This document shows positions 36,459 to 45,650 of a stretch of DNA of 53,075 bases, in pieces. The DNA lies in assembly GCA_029060215.1 (NCBI GenBank), contig JAIDUK010000018.1, forward strand, positions 1 through 53,075, in the 5' to 3' direction. The notes below the pieces were generated by a model that saw nothing but the letters and a program-made list of their open reading frames with translations, was not told where the DNA came from and ran no database searches. Source of the stretch: Alistipes sp. Lineage in GTDB: Bacteria > Bacteroidota > Bacteroidia > Bacteroidales > Rikenellaceae. A program made the translations under genes and the position numbers. Position 1 is the first letter of the stretch; the number at the start of each line of letters is the position of its first letter.

Positions 36459-38696
36459 ATGAAAAAACTTGCCATATTAGCTTTTGCGGCTCTTGCCGCC
36501 GCCTGCACCGACCGGCCCGCCGCGCCGCAGCTCCGCCCCTCGGAGTACGTCTCCACGCTCGTGGGCACCCAGTCCGACTACTCGCTCTCCACGGGCAACA
36601 CCTACCCGGCCGCGGCGCTGCCGTGGGGCATGAACTTCTGGACGCCCCAGACCGGCACGATGGGCGACGGCTGGGCCTACACCTACGGTGCGCACACCAT
36701 CTGCGGCTTCAAGCAGACCCACCAGCCCTCGCCGTGGATCAACGACTACGGCCAGTTCTCGCTGATGCCCGTGCGCGGTGCGGACAAAATAGACGAAAAT
36801 AGCCGCCGCAGCTGGTTCTCGCACCAGTCCGAGGAAGCGCGTCCCTACTATTATAAGGTCTACCTCGCCGACCACGACGTGCGGGTGGAGATTGCGCCGA
36901 CCGACCGAGCCGCCGCCATGCGCTTCACCTTCGCCGAGAGCGACGAATCGGGCGTGGTCATCGACGCTTTCGACCGCGGGTCGCGCATCGAGGTCCTGCC
37001 CGACAGCCATACGGTCGTGGGCTACACCACGCGCAACAGCGGCGGCGTGCCCGACAACTTCCGCAACTGGTTCGCGGTGCGGTTCGACCGGCCGTTCGAT
37101 TCGTTCCGCACCTTCGACGGCACGCATGAAACCAAGGGGCTGGCCGTCGAGGGCGACCATGCCTTGGCGGCGGTCTATTTCGCCACACGCCGCGGCGAGC
37201 AGGTGACCGCGCGCGTCGCCTCGTCGTTCATCTCGGCGGAGCAGGCCCTGCGCAACCTCGAAACCGAGCTGGGCGACGACGACTTCGACACCGTGAAGAA
37301 CAAGGCGCAGGCCTGCTGGGACGAGGTGTTGGGCCGCATCGAGGTCGAGGGCGGCACCGAGGAGCAGCTGCGCACGTTCTACTCGTGCCTCTACCGCTCG
37401 ACGCTCTTTCCGCGCAAGCTCTACGAAATCGACGCCGAGGGTGCCCCCGTGCATTACAGCCCCTACAACGGCCGAGTGCTCCCCGGCTACATGTACACCG
37501 ACACCGGTTTCTGGGACACGTTCCGCTCGCTGTTCCCGCTGCTGAATCTGGTTTATCCGTCGGAGAACGCCAAGATGCAGGCCGGACTGGCCAATGCCTA
37601 CCGCGAAAGCGGCTTCCTGCCCGAGTGGGCGAGCCCCGGACACCGCGGCTGCATGGTTGGCAACAACTCCGCGTCGGTGGTTTCGGATGCCATCCTCAAA
37701 GGGGTGACGCCCGCCGAGGATGTCGCCACGCTCTTCGAAGCGATGATGTCGGGCCGCACGAAAGTGCACCCCGAGGTCAGCTCCACGGGCCGTCTCGGAC
37801 ACGAATACTACAATACGCTGGGCTATGTGCCTTATAACGTCGGCATCCACGAGAATGCGGCCCGCACGCTCGAATACGCCTACGACGACTGGTGCATCGC
37901 GCAGGCGGCCCGCAAGCTCGGCCGCACCGACGATGCCGCCCTGCTCGAAAAGGCTTCGCAGAACTGGCGCAACCTCTTCGACCCCTCGACGCGCCTGATG
38001 CGCGGCCGCAACGCCGACGGGGAGTTCCAGCAGCCGTTCAGCCCCTACAAGTGGGGCGACGCCTTCACCGAAGGCAACGCATGGCACTACACGTGGTCGG
38101 TCTTCCACGACGTCGAGGGGCTGGCCGAAGCCATGGGCGGCGAAGAGGAGTTCGCGCGGATGCTCGACTCGGTCTTCGTGGTGCCGCCCGTCTACGACGA
38201 CAGCTACTATGGCTTCCGCATCCACGAAATCACCGAGATGCAGGTGGCCGAGATGGGCAACTACGCCCACGGCAACCAGCCTGCGCAACATGTTATCTAT
38301 CTGTACGACTACTGCGGAAAACCTCACAAGGCCCAGTGGTGGGCCCGCGAGGTGATGGACCGCCTCTACTCCGCGAAGCCCGACGGCTACTGCGGCGACG
38401 AGGACAACGGCCAGACCTCGGCGTGGTACGTATTCTCGGCCCTCGGGTTCTATCCCGTCTGCCCCGGCGCGGACGAATACGCCGTCGGCTCGCCGCTCTT
38501 CCGCAAAGCGACCGTCCACCTCGAAAACGGGAAGACAATCGTCATCAACGCCCCCGAAAATTCGCCCGCCAACCGTTACATCCGCCGCATGAGCGTCGAC
38601 GGAAAGCTCCTCGACCGGCCGTTCCTCAACTGGTCGGCGCTGCGGAACGGCGCGAAAATTCGCTTTGACATGACCCATAACCCCGACGCCCGATGA
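36459..38696 (+). CDS. GH92 alpha-mannosidase (third), lipoprotein
   Basis: The 745-residue product starts at MKKLAILAFAALAAAC, a lipoprotein signal with Cys16. A start at 36352 overlapping the previous stop would put 36 non-signal residues in front and is rejected. GH92 landmarks are STLVGTQSDYSLSTGNTYP, TGFWDTFRSLFPLL, TEGNAWHYTW (candidate acid Glu538) and CGDEDNGQTSAW (Glu648, Asp649). The recognition segment is AHGNQPAQH (603-611), with Gln607 where the second GH92 has Glu, which suggests a different linkage preference. It follows the fusion gene after 104 bases and overlaps the GH97 start (ATGA). Confidence 0.94.
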   Translation: MKKLAILAFAALAAACTDRPAAPQLRPSEYVSTLVGTQSDYSLSTGNTYPAAALPWGMNFWTPQTGTMGDGWAYTYGAHTICGFKQTHQPSPWINDYGQFSLMPVRGADKIDENSRRSWFSHQSEEARPYYYKVYLADHDVRVEIAPTDRAAAMRFTFAESDESGVVIDAFDRGSRIEVLPDSHTVVGYTTRNSGGVPDNFRNWFAVRFDRPFDSFRTFDGTHETKGLAVEGDHALAAVYFATRRGEQVTARVASSFISAEQALRNLETELGDDDFDTVKNKAQACWDEVLGRIEVEGGTEEQLRTFYSCLYRSTLFPRKLYEIDAEGAPVHYSPYNGRVLPGYMYTDTGFWDTFRSLFPLLNLVYPSENAKMQAGLANAYRESGFLPEWASPGHRGCMVGNNSASVVSDAILKGVTPAEDVATLFEAMMSGRTKVHPEVSSTGRLGHEYYNTLGYVPYNVGIHENAARTLEYAYDDWCIAQAARKLGRTDDAALLEKASQNWRNLFDPSTRLMRGRNADGEFQQPFSPYKWGDAFTEGNAWHYTWSVFHDVEGLAEAMGGEEEFARMLDSVFVVPPVYDDSYYGFRIHEITEMQVAEMGNYAHGNQPAQHVIYLYDYCGKPHKAQWWAREVMDRLYSAKPDGYCGDEDNGQTSAWYVFSALGFYPVCPGADEYAVGSPLFRKATVHLENGKTIVINAPENSPANRYIRRMSVDGKLLDRPFLNWSALRNGAKIRFDMTHNPDAR

Positions 38697-40693
38697 AAAA
38701 AACGTTTTTCCTCTTCGCCGCGGCCGCCGCGCTGGCCGCCTGCCACCCCTCCACGGTCCTCACCTCGCCCGACGGGCGCAACACCCTCGCTTTCGACCCC
38801 GCGACGATGACCTACGCCGTCCTGCGCGACGGCGACACCCTCGTGCGCCCCTCGGCCCTCGGCATCGCCGCGCGCGAGGTGAGTTTCTCCGGCTTCCGCT
38901 TCGGGACCGTCCGCCGCACCTCCGCCGACCGCGAGTGGAGCCAGCCGTGGGGCGAGAACAAGCACCTGCGCGACCATTACCGCGAAATGACCGTCGAACT
39001 GCACAACATCGAAGACCGCATCGGGCTCACGCTCCGCTTCCGAGCCTACGACGACGGCGTAGCATGGCGCTACGAACTCGACGCTCCCGATTCGCTCACC
39101 GTGACGGACGAACTGACCGAATTCCGCTTCGCCGACGAGGCTGCGACGCTCTCGTGGTCCATCCCCGGCAACTTCGAGACCTACGAACTCCAGTACCGCG
39201 AACTACCCGTCGCCGAAGTCGCGGACGCCAACACACCGTTCACGTTCCGCACGGCCCGCGGCATCTACGGTTCGATCCACGAAGCGGCCCTTTACGACTG
39301 GCCCGAGATGGTGCTGCGGCGCGACGGCCGCGGTGTACTGAAAGCCGACCTCGCACCCCTGCCCGACGGCATCAAGGCCTACATTCCCGGACGCTTCACC
39401 ACGCCGTGGCGCACGATTCAGTTAGGCGACAAGGCTGTCGACCTCATCCATTCGTCGCTGATCCTCAACCTCAACGAGCCCTCGAAGATAGCCGACACAT
39501 CGTGGCTCAAACCGCAGAAGTACGTCGGCGTCTGGTGGGGCATGCACCTCGGCACGCAGGTCTGGACCATGGGGCCGCGCCACGGGGCAACGACCGAGAA
39601 TGCCCTTCGGCATATCGACTTCGCTGCGGCCAACGACATTCAGGGCGTGCTGTTCGAGGGCTGGAACCGCGGCTGGGAGAACTGGGGCGGCAGCCAGCAC
39701 TTCGACTATGCGGAACCCTACGCCGATTTCGACCTCGAACGCATCGCCGCCTACGCCCGCGAAAAGGGCGTCGAGCTGTGGATGCATGCCGAGACGGGCG
39801 GCAACATCCCCGAGTTCGAGGAGCAGATGGAGCGCGCTTTCGCCCGCTACGCCGAGCTGGGCGTACATACGCTCAAGACGGGCTATGCCGGCGGCTTCAA
39901 GGGCGGCTATCTGCACCACTCGCAGTACGGCGTGCAGCACTACCAGCGCGTGGTCGAGACGGCGGCGCGCTACGGCATCATGCTCGACGTCCACGAACCC
40001 ATCAAGGAGACCGGCATCCGCCGCACATGGCCCAACATGATGACCCGCGAGGGGGCCCGCGGCATGGAGTGGAACGCATGGAGCGAGGGCAACTCGGCCG
40101 AATACCTCTGTACGCTGCCTTTCGTGCGGCTGCTGAGCGGCCCGATGGACTACACGCCCGGCATCTTCGACCTCGACTACTCGCGGGCCAAAGCCGACCC
40201 GGGGCGCATCGAGTGGAACGGCCCCAACGGCCACTGCCGCATCAAGACCACGCTCGCGCGGCAGATCGCCAACTGGGTCATCATCTATTCGCCTTTGCAG
40301 ATGGCCGCCGACCTGATAGAGAACTACGAGGGTCACCCGGCCTTCCGGTTCTTCCGCGACTTCGACGCCGACTGCGACCGCTCCGAAGCCTTGCAGGGCG
40401 AGATAGGCGATTATATCGTTTTAGCACGCCGCGCGGGCGACCGCTGGTTCCTCGGCGCGGGCACGAACGGCGAGACCCGGACCCTCGCGCAACCCCTCTC
40501 GTTCCTCGACGACGGGGTGGCCTACACCGCGACTATTTACGCCGACGCCCCCGATTCGGGCGAGAACCCCGAGGCCTACCGCATCGAGAAACGCACCGTC
40601 ACCTCGGCCGACACGCTCGAAATAACGATGGCCGCCCGCGGCGGGCAGGCCGTGACGTTCATCCCTGAAAAACAACGATATGAAACGTTTTAG
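38693..40693 (+). CDS. GH97 alpha-glucosidase, SusB-like inverting type, lipoprotein
   Basis: GH97 contains inverting alpha-glucosidases (SusB type) and retaining alpha-galactosidases. The 666-residue product has a lipoprotein signal (ALAAC, Cys17), the N-terminal super-sandwich domain and a TIM barrel. Glu367 (MHAETGG), Glu435 (DVHEPIKETG) and Glu459 (GMEW) are spaced 68 and 24 residues, close to the spacing of the SusB catalytic residues Glu439, Glu508 and Glu532. Where retaining members carry a nucleophile Asp, this protein has KTGYAGG (395-401). It is therefore predicted to be an inverting alpha-glucosidase. Its presence in an N-glycan locus suggests removal of glucose from a glucosylated glycan. 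It overlaps the next gene by 14 bases. Confidence 0.9.
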   Translation: MKKTFFLFAAAAALAACHPSTVLTSPDGRNTLAFDPATMTYAVLRDGDTLVRPSALGIAAREVSFSGFRFGTVRRTSADREWSQPWGENKHLRDHYREMTVELHNIEDRIGLTLRFRAYDDGVAWRYELDAPDSLTVTDELTEFRFADEAATLSWSIPGNFETYELQYRELPVAEVADANTPFTFRTARGIYGSIHEAALYDWPEMVLRRDGRGVLKADLAPLPDGIKAYIPGRFTTPWRTIQLGDKAVDLIHSSLILNLNEPSKIADTSWLKPQKYVGVWWGMHLGTQVWTMGPRHGATTENALRHIDFAAANDIQGVLFEGWNRGWENWGGSQHFDYAEPYADFDLERIAAYAREKGVELWMHAETGGNIPEFEEQMERAFARYAELGVHTLKTGYAGGFKGGYLHHSQYGVQHYQRVVETAARYGIMLDVHEPIKETGIRRTWPNMMTREGARGMEWNAWSEGNSAEYLCTLPFVRLLSGPMDYTPGIFDLDYSRAKADPGRIEWNGPNGHCRIKTTLARQIANWVIIYSPLQMAADLIENYEGHPAFRFFRDFDADCDRSEALQGEIGDYIVLARRAGDRWFLGAGTNGETRTLAQPLSFLDDGVAYTATIYADAPDSGENPEAYRIEKRTVTSADTLEITMAARGGQAVTFIPEKQRYETF

Positions 40694-42623
40694 CAGCCTG
40701 CTGCTTCTGTGGCTCCTGCCGCTTGCCGCCGTGGCGCAGGAAGACGGCTGGACACTTCTTGCGCGCGACACGGCCCGCTACGCTCCGGCAACGGTAGCCA
40801 ACGGCGAGCTGGGTCTCGTGGTCGGCAAGGAACCGTTCGCGGCAGGACCGCTGATCGTCGGCAGCGCCTGCGAACGCGGGGGCCGCGGCGGTGTGAGCCG
40901 CATCCTCGAAGGCATCTGTCCGCTGGGGCTCACGGCGGAGAACCTCGGGCCGCTGCGCGAATGGGAGCAGGAGATCGATCTGCGGCGGGCGGTGCACACC
41001 ACGCGCCTGACCACCGACGACCTGCGCATCGAATACCGCATCCGGGCCCTGCGCAACCTGCCCTATGCGGTGATGGCCGAGGTGGAAGTCGAAGCGCTCC
41101 GCGACACGGAACTCCGCATTGCCAACCGCCACGCCATACCGGCCGGGCTGGCCGACACGCTGCGCGAAAACCGCACAGTGTGGTGCGAGGACGGCGGCCG
41201 CAAGGTCCAACGCTCCGAGGGGAGCTACAACGGCGGGGCCGACCATGTTGTGGCGGCCTCGGTGCTGCTCGGCGGCGAGGGCTTCGCACAACCGGCCGCC
41301 GACCGGCTCGAAGCCCGCCTGCGGCAGGGCCAACGGGCGACGTTCGCGCTGGCGGGCATCGTCTGCACGACGCAGAGTTTCGCCGACCCGTGGAACGAAT
41401 CGGAGCGGCAGGCGATCTATGCCGCCCGCGAGGGTGTCGACGAATTGATTGCCGCGCACGAAAGGCAGTGGGCCGAACTCTGGCAGAGCGATATTGTGAT
41501 AGAGGGCGACGACGAAGCCCGGCGCGCCGTGCGGTTCGCGCTGTTCAACCTCTACGGCTCCGTCCGCGAGGGCTCGCGCCGCAGCATCGCCCCCATGGGG
41601 CTGACATCGACGGGCTACAACGGCCATATCTTCTGGGACGCCGAGACGTGGATGTTCCCACCGCTGCTGGTGCTGCACCCCCAGCTTGCGCGCCAACTGA
41701 TAGACTACCGCACCGACCGGCTCGAAGCGGCCCGGCAACGGGCCTATGCCCACGGCTACAAAGGCGCGATGTACCCGTGGGAGAGCGACCATCGGGGCGA
41801 GGAATCGACCCCGACTTTCGCGCTGACGGGACCGCTGGAACACCATATCACGGCCGACGTGGCGATAGCGGCGTGGCAATACTATTGTGTTACGCGCGAC
41901 CTTGAATGGCTCCACACGCAAGGCTGGCCCCTGCTGCGCGAATGCGCCGCATTCTGGGCCGACCGCGCGACGAAGAACGACGACGGCAGCTACTCGATCC
42001 GCAATGTGGTGGGGGCCGACGAATACGCCATAGGAGTGACGGACAACGCCTTTACCAACGGAGCGGCCCGCCGGGCGCTGGAAGCGGCGACCAAAGCGGC
42101 CGAGGCATGCGGCGAACGCCCCGACCCTGCATGGGCTGCGATTGCGGCGGGGCTGCGCATCGAACGCTTCCCCGACGGCACGACGCGCGAACACGCCGAC
42201 TACGACGGCGAACAAATCAAACAAGCCGACGCCAACCTGCTGGGCTGGCCGCTGGGCATCGTCTCCGACCGTGAATCGCTGCTGCGCGACCTGCGCTACT
42301 ACGAACCCAGAATCGACCCGGCACACGGCCCGGCGATGAGCCACTCGGCACTGGCGATCCAATATGCCCGGCTGGGCATGGCCGGCAAAGCGCTGGAGAT
42401 GTTCCGCCGCAGCTACCGCCCCAACCTGCGGCCCCCGTTCGGAGTGCTGTCCGAGACGGCGGCGAGCGACAACCCCTATTTCATGACCGCAGCGGGCGGC
42501 CTGCTGCAAACCGTGCTGTTCGGATTCGGCGGGCTGGAAATCACCGACGAAGGGGTTGCGGAACCTGCGGCGCATCTGCCGCCGGGCTGGAAAAAACTGA
42601 CGGTCCGCCGTGCGGGACGCTGA
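40680..42623 (+). CDS. GH65-family alpha-glucosidase-like hydrolase, exported
   Basis: The 647-residue product has a signal peptide (LLPLAAVAQ) and the fold pattern of GH65: GYNGHIFWDAETWMFPP, GAMYPWESDHRGEESTP, GADEYAIGVTDNAFTN with candidate acid Glu448, IKQADANLLGWP and MSHSALAIQYARLG. GH65 includes phosphorylases, but also exported hydrolases such as kojibiose (alpha-1,2-glucobiose) hydrolase and the human enzyme that removes glucose from Glc-Gal-hydroxylysine of collagen. An exported protein cannot readily use cytosolic phosphate chemistry, so hydrolysis is more likely. It is the last gene of the catabolic operon and overlaps GH97, followed by a terminator. Together with GH97 it points to alpha-glucose removal. 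Confidence 0.85.
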   Translation: MKRFSSLLLLWLLPLAAVAQEDGWTLLARDTARYAPATVANGELGLVVGKEPFAAGPLIVGSACERGGRGGVSRILEGICPLGLTAENLGPLREWEQEIDLRRAVHTTRLTTDDLRIEYRIRALRNLPYAVMAEVEVEALRDTELRIANRHAIPAGLADTLRENRTVWCEDGGRKVQRSEGSYNGGADHVVAASVLLGGEGFAQPAADRLEARLRQGQRATFALAGIVCTTQSFADPWNESERQAIYAAREGVDELIAAHERQWAELWQSDIVIEGDDEARRAVRFALFNLYGSVREGSRRSIAPMGLTSTGYNGHIFWDAETWMFPPLLVLHPQLARQLIDYRTDRLEAARQRAYAHGYKGAMYPWESDHRGEESTPTFALTGPLEHHITADVAIAAWQYYCVTRDLEWLHTQGWPLLRECAAFWADRATKNDDGSYSIRNVVGADEYAIGVTDNAFTNGAARRALEAATKAAEACGERPDPAWAAIAAGLRIERFPDGTTREHADYDGEQIKQADANLLGWPLGIVSDRESLLRDLRYYEPRIDPAHGPAMSHSALAIQYARLGMAGKALEMFRRSYRPNLRPPFGVLSETAASDNPYFMTAAGGLLQTVLFGFGGLEITDEGVAEPAAHLPPGWKKLTVRRAGR

Positions 42624-42667
42624 GACCCGGACCCCGCCGACGCGGAAAAGAGAGAGGCCCGGCTCTG

Positions 42668-42695
42668 AAAAATCGCTCTTTGGGGAGCGATTTTT
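42668..42695 (+). terminator. Terminator of the PUL catabolic operon
   Basis: An 11-bp perfect stem AAAAATCGCTC/GAGCGATTTTT with a 6-base loop lies 44 bases after the GH65 stop. The flanking A and T runs would let it work in both directions. Confidence 0.85.
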
Positions 42696-42725
42696 CTTGT
42701 TTATGTCAAAAAATTTGTATATTTG
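42696..42725 (+). promoter_or_regulatory. Promoter-like sequence for the EF-G2 gene
   Basis: CTTG (42696-42699), 18 bp, then TATATTTG (42718-42725) fits the Bacteroidota promoter. It leaves a leader of about 150 bases before the start codon at 42885, in which I see no obvious gene. Confidence 0.55.
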
Positions 42726-42884
42726 ACTATGAACTATGATATACTCCCGTCTCGGCAAAGCTCCGAATGAATCGGGCCTTGCACTCGACCTATCCGTATA
42801 TTTATAGCTGCGAACCTTCGCGCAGGTCCGGGATGGACCGACCGGACCGCCTGCCGACCGAAAAACCTTAAAACTTTCCGCCAT

Positions 42885-45041
42885 ATGAAAAACTATGCAG
42901 CCAAAGAGATCAAGAACATCGTACTGATCGGCGCCCCGGGCACGGGCAAGACGACGCTGGCCGAAGCCATGGCCTACGAAGGCAAGGTCATCGACCGCCG
43001 GGGCAGCGTCGAAACCAACAACACGCTCTCGGACAACACCGACATCGAACACGAATACAAACGCTCGATCTACTCGACGATACTCTTCACGGAGTTCATG
43101 GAACGCAAGCTCAACATCGTCGACTGCCCGGGCTCGGACGACTTCTGCGGCAGCCTATTCTCGGCGTTCAAGGTGGGCGACGTGGGCGTATTCCTCTACA
43201 ATGCGGTCAACGGCTGGGAAGTGGGCAGCGAGATACAAGCCCGCTATGCGCGCATCCTGAAGAAACCGGTCATCGGCGTGATCAACCAACTGGACCACGA
43301 CAAAGCCAACTTCGAAGCGGCGTACGAATCGATCAAGGCGGCCTCGCGCGTGAAACCCGTTCTTGTACAATACCCGGTGAACCAAGGTCCGGGCTTCGAC
43401 TCGTTCATCGACGTACTGATGATGAAGATGTACCGCTTCAAAGACACCGACGGCCACCGCGAAGAACTGGAAATCCCGGCCGAAGAGATGGAAAAGGCGC
43501 AGGCCCTGAACAAGGAACTGGTGGAGATGGCCGCCGAACACGACGAAGCGCTCATGGAACTCTACTTCGACAAGGGGACCCTGACGCAGGACGACATCCG
43601 CCAAGGACTGAAAATCGGCGTCTCGCGCCGCGAAGTGATGCCGATCTTCTGCACGAGCGGCAAACGCGACATCGGCACCAAACGCCTGATGGAATTCATC
43701 ATCAACGTAGCGCCCGGCCCGCTGAAGGCCCCGGCGTTCCTCTCGACCGAAGGCGAAGAACTCCCGGCCGACGCCGAAGCCCCGACCGCGGCGTTCGTCT
43801 TCAAGAGCCAGATCGAACAACACATCGGCGAAATCACCTACTTCCGAGTGATCCGCGGCAAGATCGCCGAAGGGACCGAGCTGGTGAACACCCGCACGGG
43901 CAACAAGGAAAAACTGTCGCAACTATTCGCCGTAGCGGGCAAGAACCGCATCAAGGTGACGGAACTCTCGGCGGGCGACATCGGCTGCACGGTGAAACTC
44001 AAGGGCACGCGCACCAACGACACGCTGGCGGCCCCGGGCGCACCGGTGACGGTGGAACCCATCGTATTCCCCGAACCGCGCTACCGTGCGGCGCTGAAGT
44101 GCAAAGACCAAGGCGACGAAGAAAAGCTGGGCAAGATCCTCAACGACGCGAAGTTCGAAGACCCGACGATTCTGGTGGACTACAGCAAGGAACTCAAACA
44201 AACGATCATCCAAGGACAAGGCGAACACCACCTCAACATCCTGCGCACGCGCATACTCTCGGAAAACAAACTCGACTACGAATACACAGCCCCGAAGATC
44301 CCCTACCGCGAGACGATCACGAAGGTGGCGCAGGCCGACTACCGCCACAAGAAACAATCGGGCGGCGCGGGCCAGTTCGGCGAAGTGCACATGATCGTGG
44401 AACCCTACTACGAAGGGATGCCCGAACCGAAGAACTACAAAGTACCGGGCAAGGGCGACATGGTCGTGAACGTGAAGAGCAAGGAAGAATACGACCTGCC
44501 GTGGGGCGGCAAACTGCAATTCTACTCGGCGATCGTGGGCGGAGCCATCGACGCGCGCTTCATGCCTGCGATCCTGAAGGGAATCATGGAGAAGATGGAC
44601 GAAGGCCCGCTGACGGGCTCCTACGCCCGCGACATCCGTGCGGTGATCTACGACGGCAAGATGCACCCGGTGGACTCGAACGAAATATCGTTCAAACTGG
44701 CGGCCCGCAACGCCTTCAAGGAAGCATTCCGCAACGCCGGGCCCAAGATCATGGAACCCATATACAATGTAGAAGTACTGGTGCCGAGCGATTACATGGG
44801 AGCCGTGATGAGCGACCTTCAGAACCGCCGTGCGATGATCATGGGCATGGAATCGGACAAGGGATTCGACCGCCTGAACGCTGCGGTGCCTCTGGCCGAA
44901 TTGTACCGCTACTCGACGACCCTCTCGTCGCTGACGTCGGGCTCGGCGACCTACACGATGAAATTTTCGAGCTATGAACAAGTTCCGGCCGACGTACAAG
45001 AGAAACTGCTCAAGGCCTACACCGACACGGACGAAGAATAA
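42885..45041 (+). CDS. EF-G paralogue with degenerate GTPase motifs (EF-G2)
   Basis: The 718-residue product has the five-domain EF-G layout (domain IV GGAGQFGEVHMIVEP; domain V IYNVEVLVPSDYMGAVMSDLQNRR), but its G domain departs from active factors. The P-loop is GAPGTGKT (16-23), switch I lacks RGITI (RSIYS), G3 is DCPGSDDF with Ser84 replacing the catalytic His, and G4 is NQLD (134-137) rather than NKxD. It has its own promoter and a very strong terminator, so it is monocistronic. In Bacteroides thetaiotaomicron a paralogue (EF-G2) lacking GTPase activity has been reported to support translation under carbon limitation and gut colonisation. This gene looks like its orthologue. A tetracycline-protection protein is less likely because of these lost motifs. 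Confidence 0.88.
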   Translation: MKNYAAKEIKNIVLIGAPGTGKTTLAEAMAYEGKVIDRRGSVETNNTLSDNTDIEHEYKRSIYSTILFTEFMERKLNIVDCPGSDDFCGSLFSAFKVGDVGVFLYNAVNGWEVGSEIQARYARILKKPVIGVINQLDHDKANFEAAYESIKAASRVKPVLVQYPVNQGPGFDSFIDVLMMKMYRFKDTDGHREELEIPAEEMEKAQALNKELVEMAAEHDEALMELYFDKGTLTQDDIRQGLKIGVSRREVMPIFCTSGKRDIGTKRLMEFIINVAPGPLKAPAFLSTEGEELPADAEAPTAAFVFKSQIEQHIGEITYFRVIRGKIAEGTELVNTRTGNKEKLSQLFAVAGKNRIKVTELSAGDIGCTVKLKGTRTNDTLAAPGAPVTVEPIVFPEPRYRAALKCKDQGDEEKLGKILNDAKFEDPTILVDYSKELKQTIIQGQGEHHLNILRTRILSENKLDYEYTAPKIPYRETITKVAQADYRHKKQSGGAGQFGEVHMIVEPYYEGMPEPKNYKVPGKGDMVVNVKSKEEYDLPWGGKLQFYSAIVGGAIDARFMPAILKGIMEKMDEGPLTGSYARDIRAVIYDGKMHPVDSNEISFKLAARNAFKEAFRNAGPKIMEPIYNVEVLVPSDYMGAVMSDLQNRRAMIMGMESDKGFDRLNAAVPLAELYRYSTTLSSLTSGSATYTMKFSSYEQVPADVQEKLLKAYTDTDEE

Positions 45042-45063
45042 CGGGTGCGGACAACGCCGACGG

Positions 45064-45106
45064 ATTTTCCCGGAGAACCTGCATGGGTTTTCCGGGAAAA
45101 TATTTT
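45064..45106 (+). terminator. Strong terminator of the EF-G2 gene
   Basis: A 16-bp stem with a single G-U pair (45064-45079 with 45086-45101) and a 6-base loop is followed by TATTTT. It begins 23 bases after the stop codon. Confidence 0.85.
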
Positions 45107-45214
45107 ATGAGGGAGTTTGCGGGGGGGGGTGGCGACAGGGCCGGAGACTGCGAGGAACGCGCAGCGGGCCTTCGCCGGGGGAGTCTCCAGCCCGCGAGGG
45201 AAAAAGTTGCGGAA

Positions 45215-45390
45215 TACAGATTCTTCGCTGCGCTCAGAATGACAAATGGGGCGACAGCAGAATGTCATGTTGAACGCAGTGAAACATCTGTGAGTGCAGT
45301 GAAACATCTGTGAGTATGGGATTCTTCGGAAAGCTGCAACGGTTTGTTCAGATTGCCACGGGCCTGACGGCCCTCGCAATGACATTCGGG
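45215..45390. repeat. Dispersed intergenic repeat-like sequence
   Basis: Sequence such as ATTCTTCGCTGCGCTCAGAATGAC and a related GGGCCTGACGGCCCTCGCAATGACATTC resembles a well-known class of intergenic repeats that give spurious translations like CHSERSEES and HVERSETS in many bacterial genomes. Copy number in this genome cannot be judged from one window. Confidence 0.5.
45276..45315. repeat. Exact 20-bp tandem duplication
   Basis: The unit GCAGTGAAACATCTGTGAGT occurs twice back to back (45276-45295 and 45296-45315), within the dispersed repeat region. Confidence 0.9.
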
Positions 45391-45400
45391 GCGGGGCAGC

Positions 45401-45566
45401 AATGAATGATGAATAGTTAATAATGAATAATTAATTCACTGAGGGCGGGAACTTCGGGCCGAGAGCCGCGGACGCAAAGAATAATGAATAATGTATAGTT
45501 AATAATGATAACTGACCTCAGGCTCCAAAAGAATTACTCCCTATTCATTATCGATTATTCATTATA
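45401..45566. repeat. Related AT-rich segments (direct and inverted)
   Basis: GAATAGTTAATAATGAATAA at 45411-45430 is echoed by GTATAGTTAATAATGATAA at 45493-45511, and a roughly inverted form containing CGATTATTCATTATAG ends at 45566. These look like copies of one small intergenic element separated by about 80 and 50 bases. Confidence 0.55.
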
Positions 45567-45642
45567 GTATACGGGGCGAGAAACGAATATTAAATTAATG
45601 TTAACAATAGCCGAACGGGTGGAATCGTGACGAAAATTGGCT

Positions 45643-45650
45643 TACTTTTG
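45643..45650 (+). promoter_or_regulatory. Possible -7 box for the phosphate transporter operon
   Basis: TACTTTTG fits TAnnTTTG and lies 26 bases before the start codon. No clear TTTG is found about 20 bp upstream. Confidence 0.45.

Noticed and set aside
42885..45041. Tetracycline ribosomal protection protein
   Set aside because: Overall layout is EF-G-like, but Tet proteins keep a functional GTPase with DTPGH and NKxD; these are lost here, as in EF-G2.
45083..45313. Small open frames in the EF-G2 to phosphate transporter gap
   Set aside because: Translations such as HVERSETS and CHSERSEES are the well-known spurious products of an intergenic repeat.
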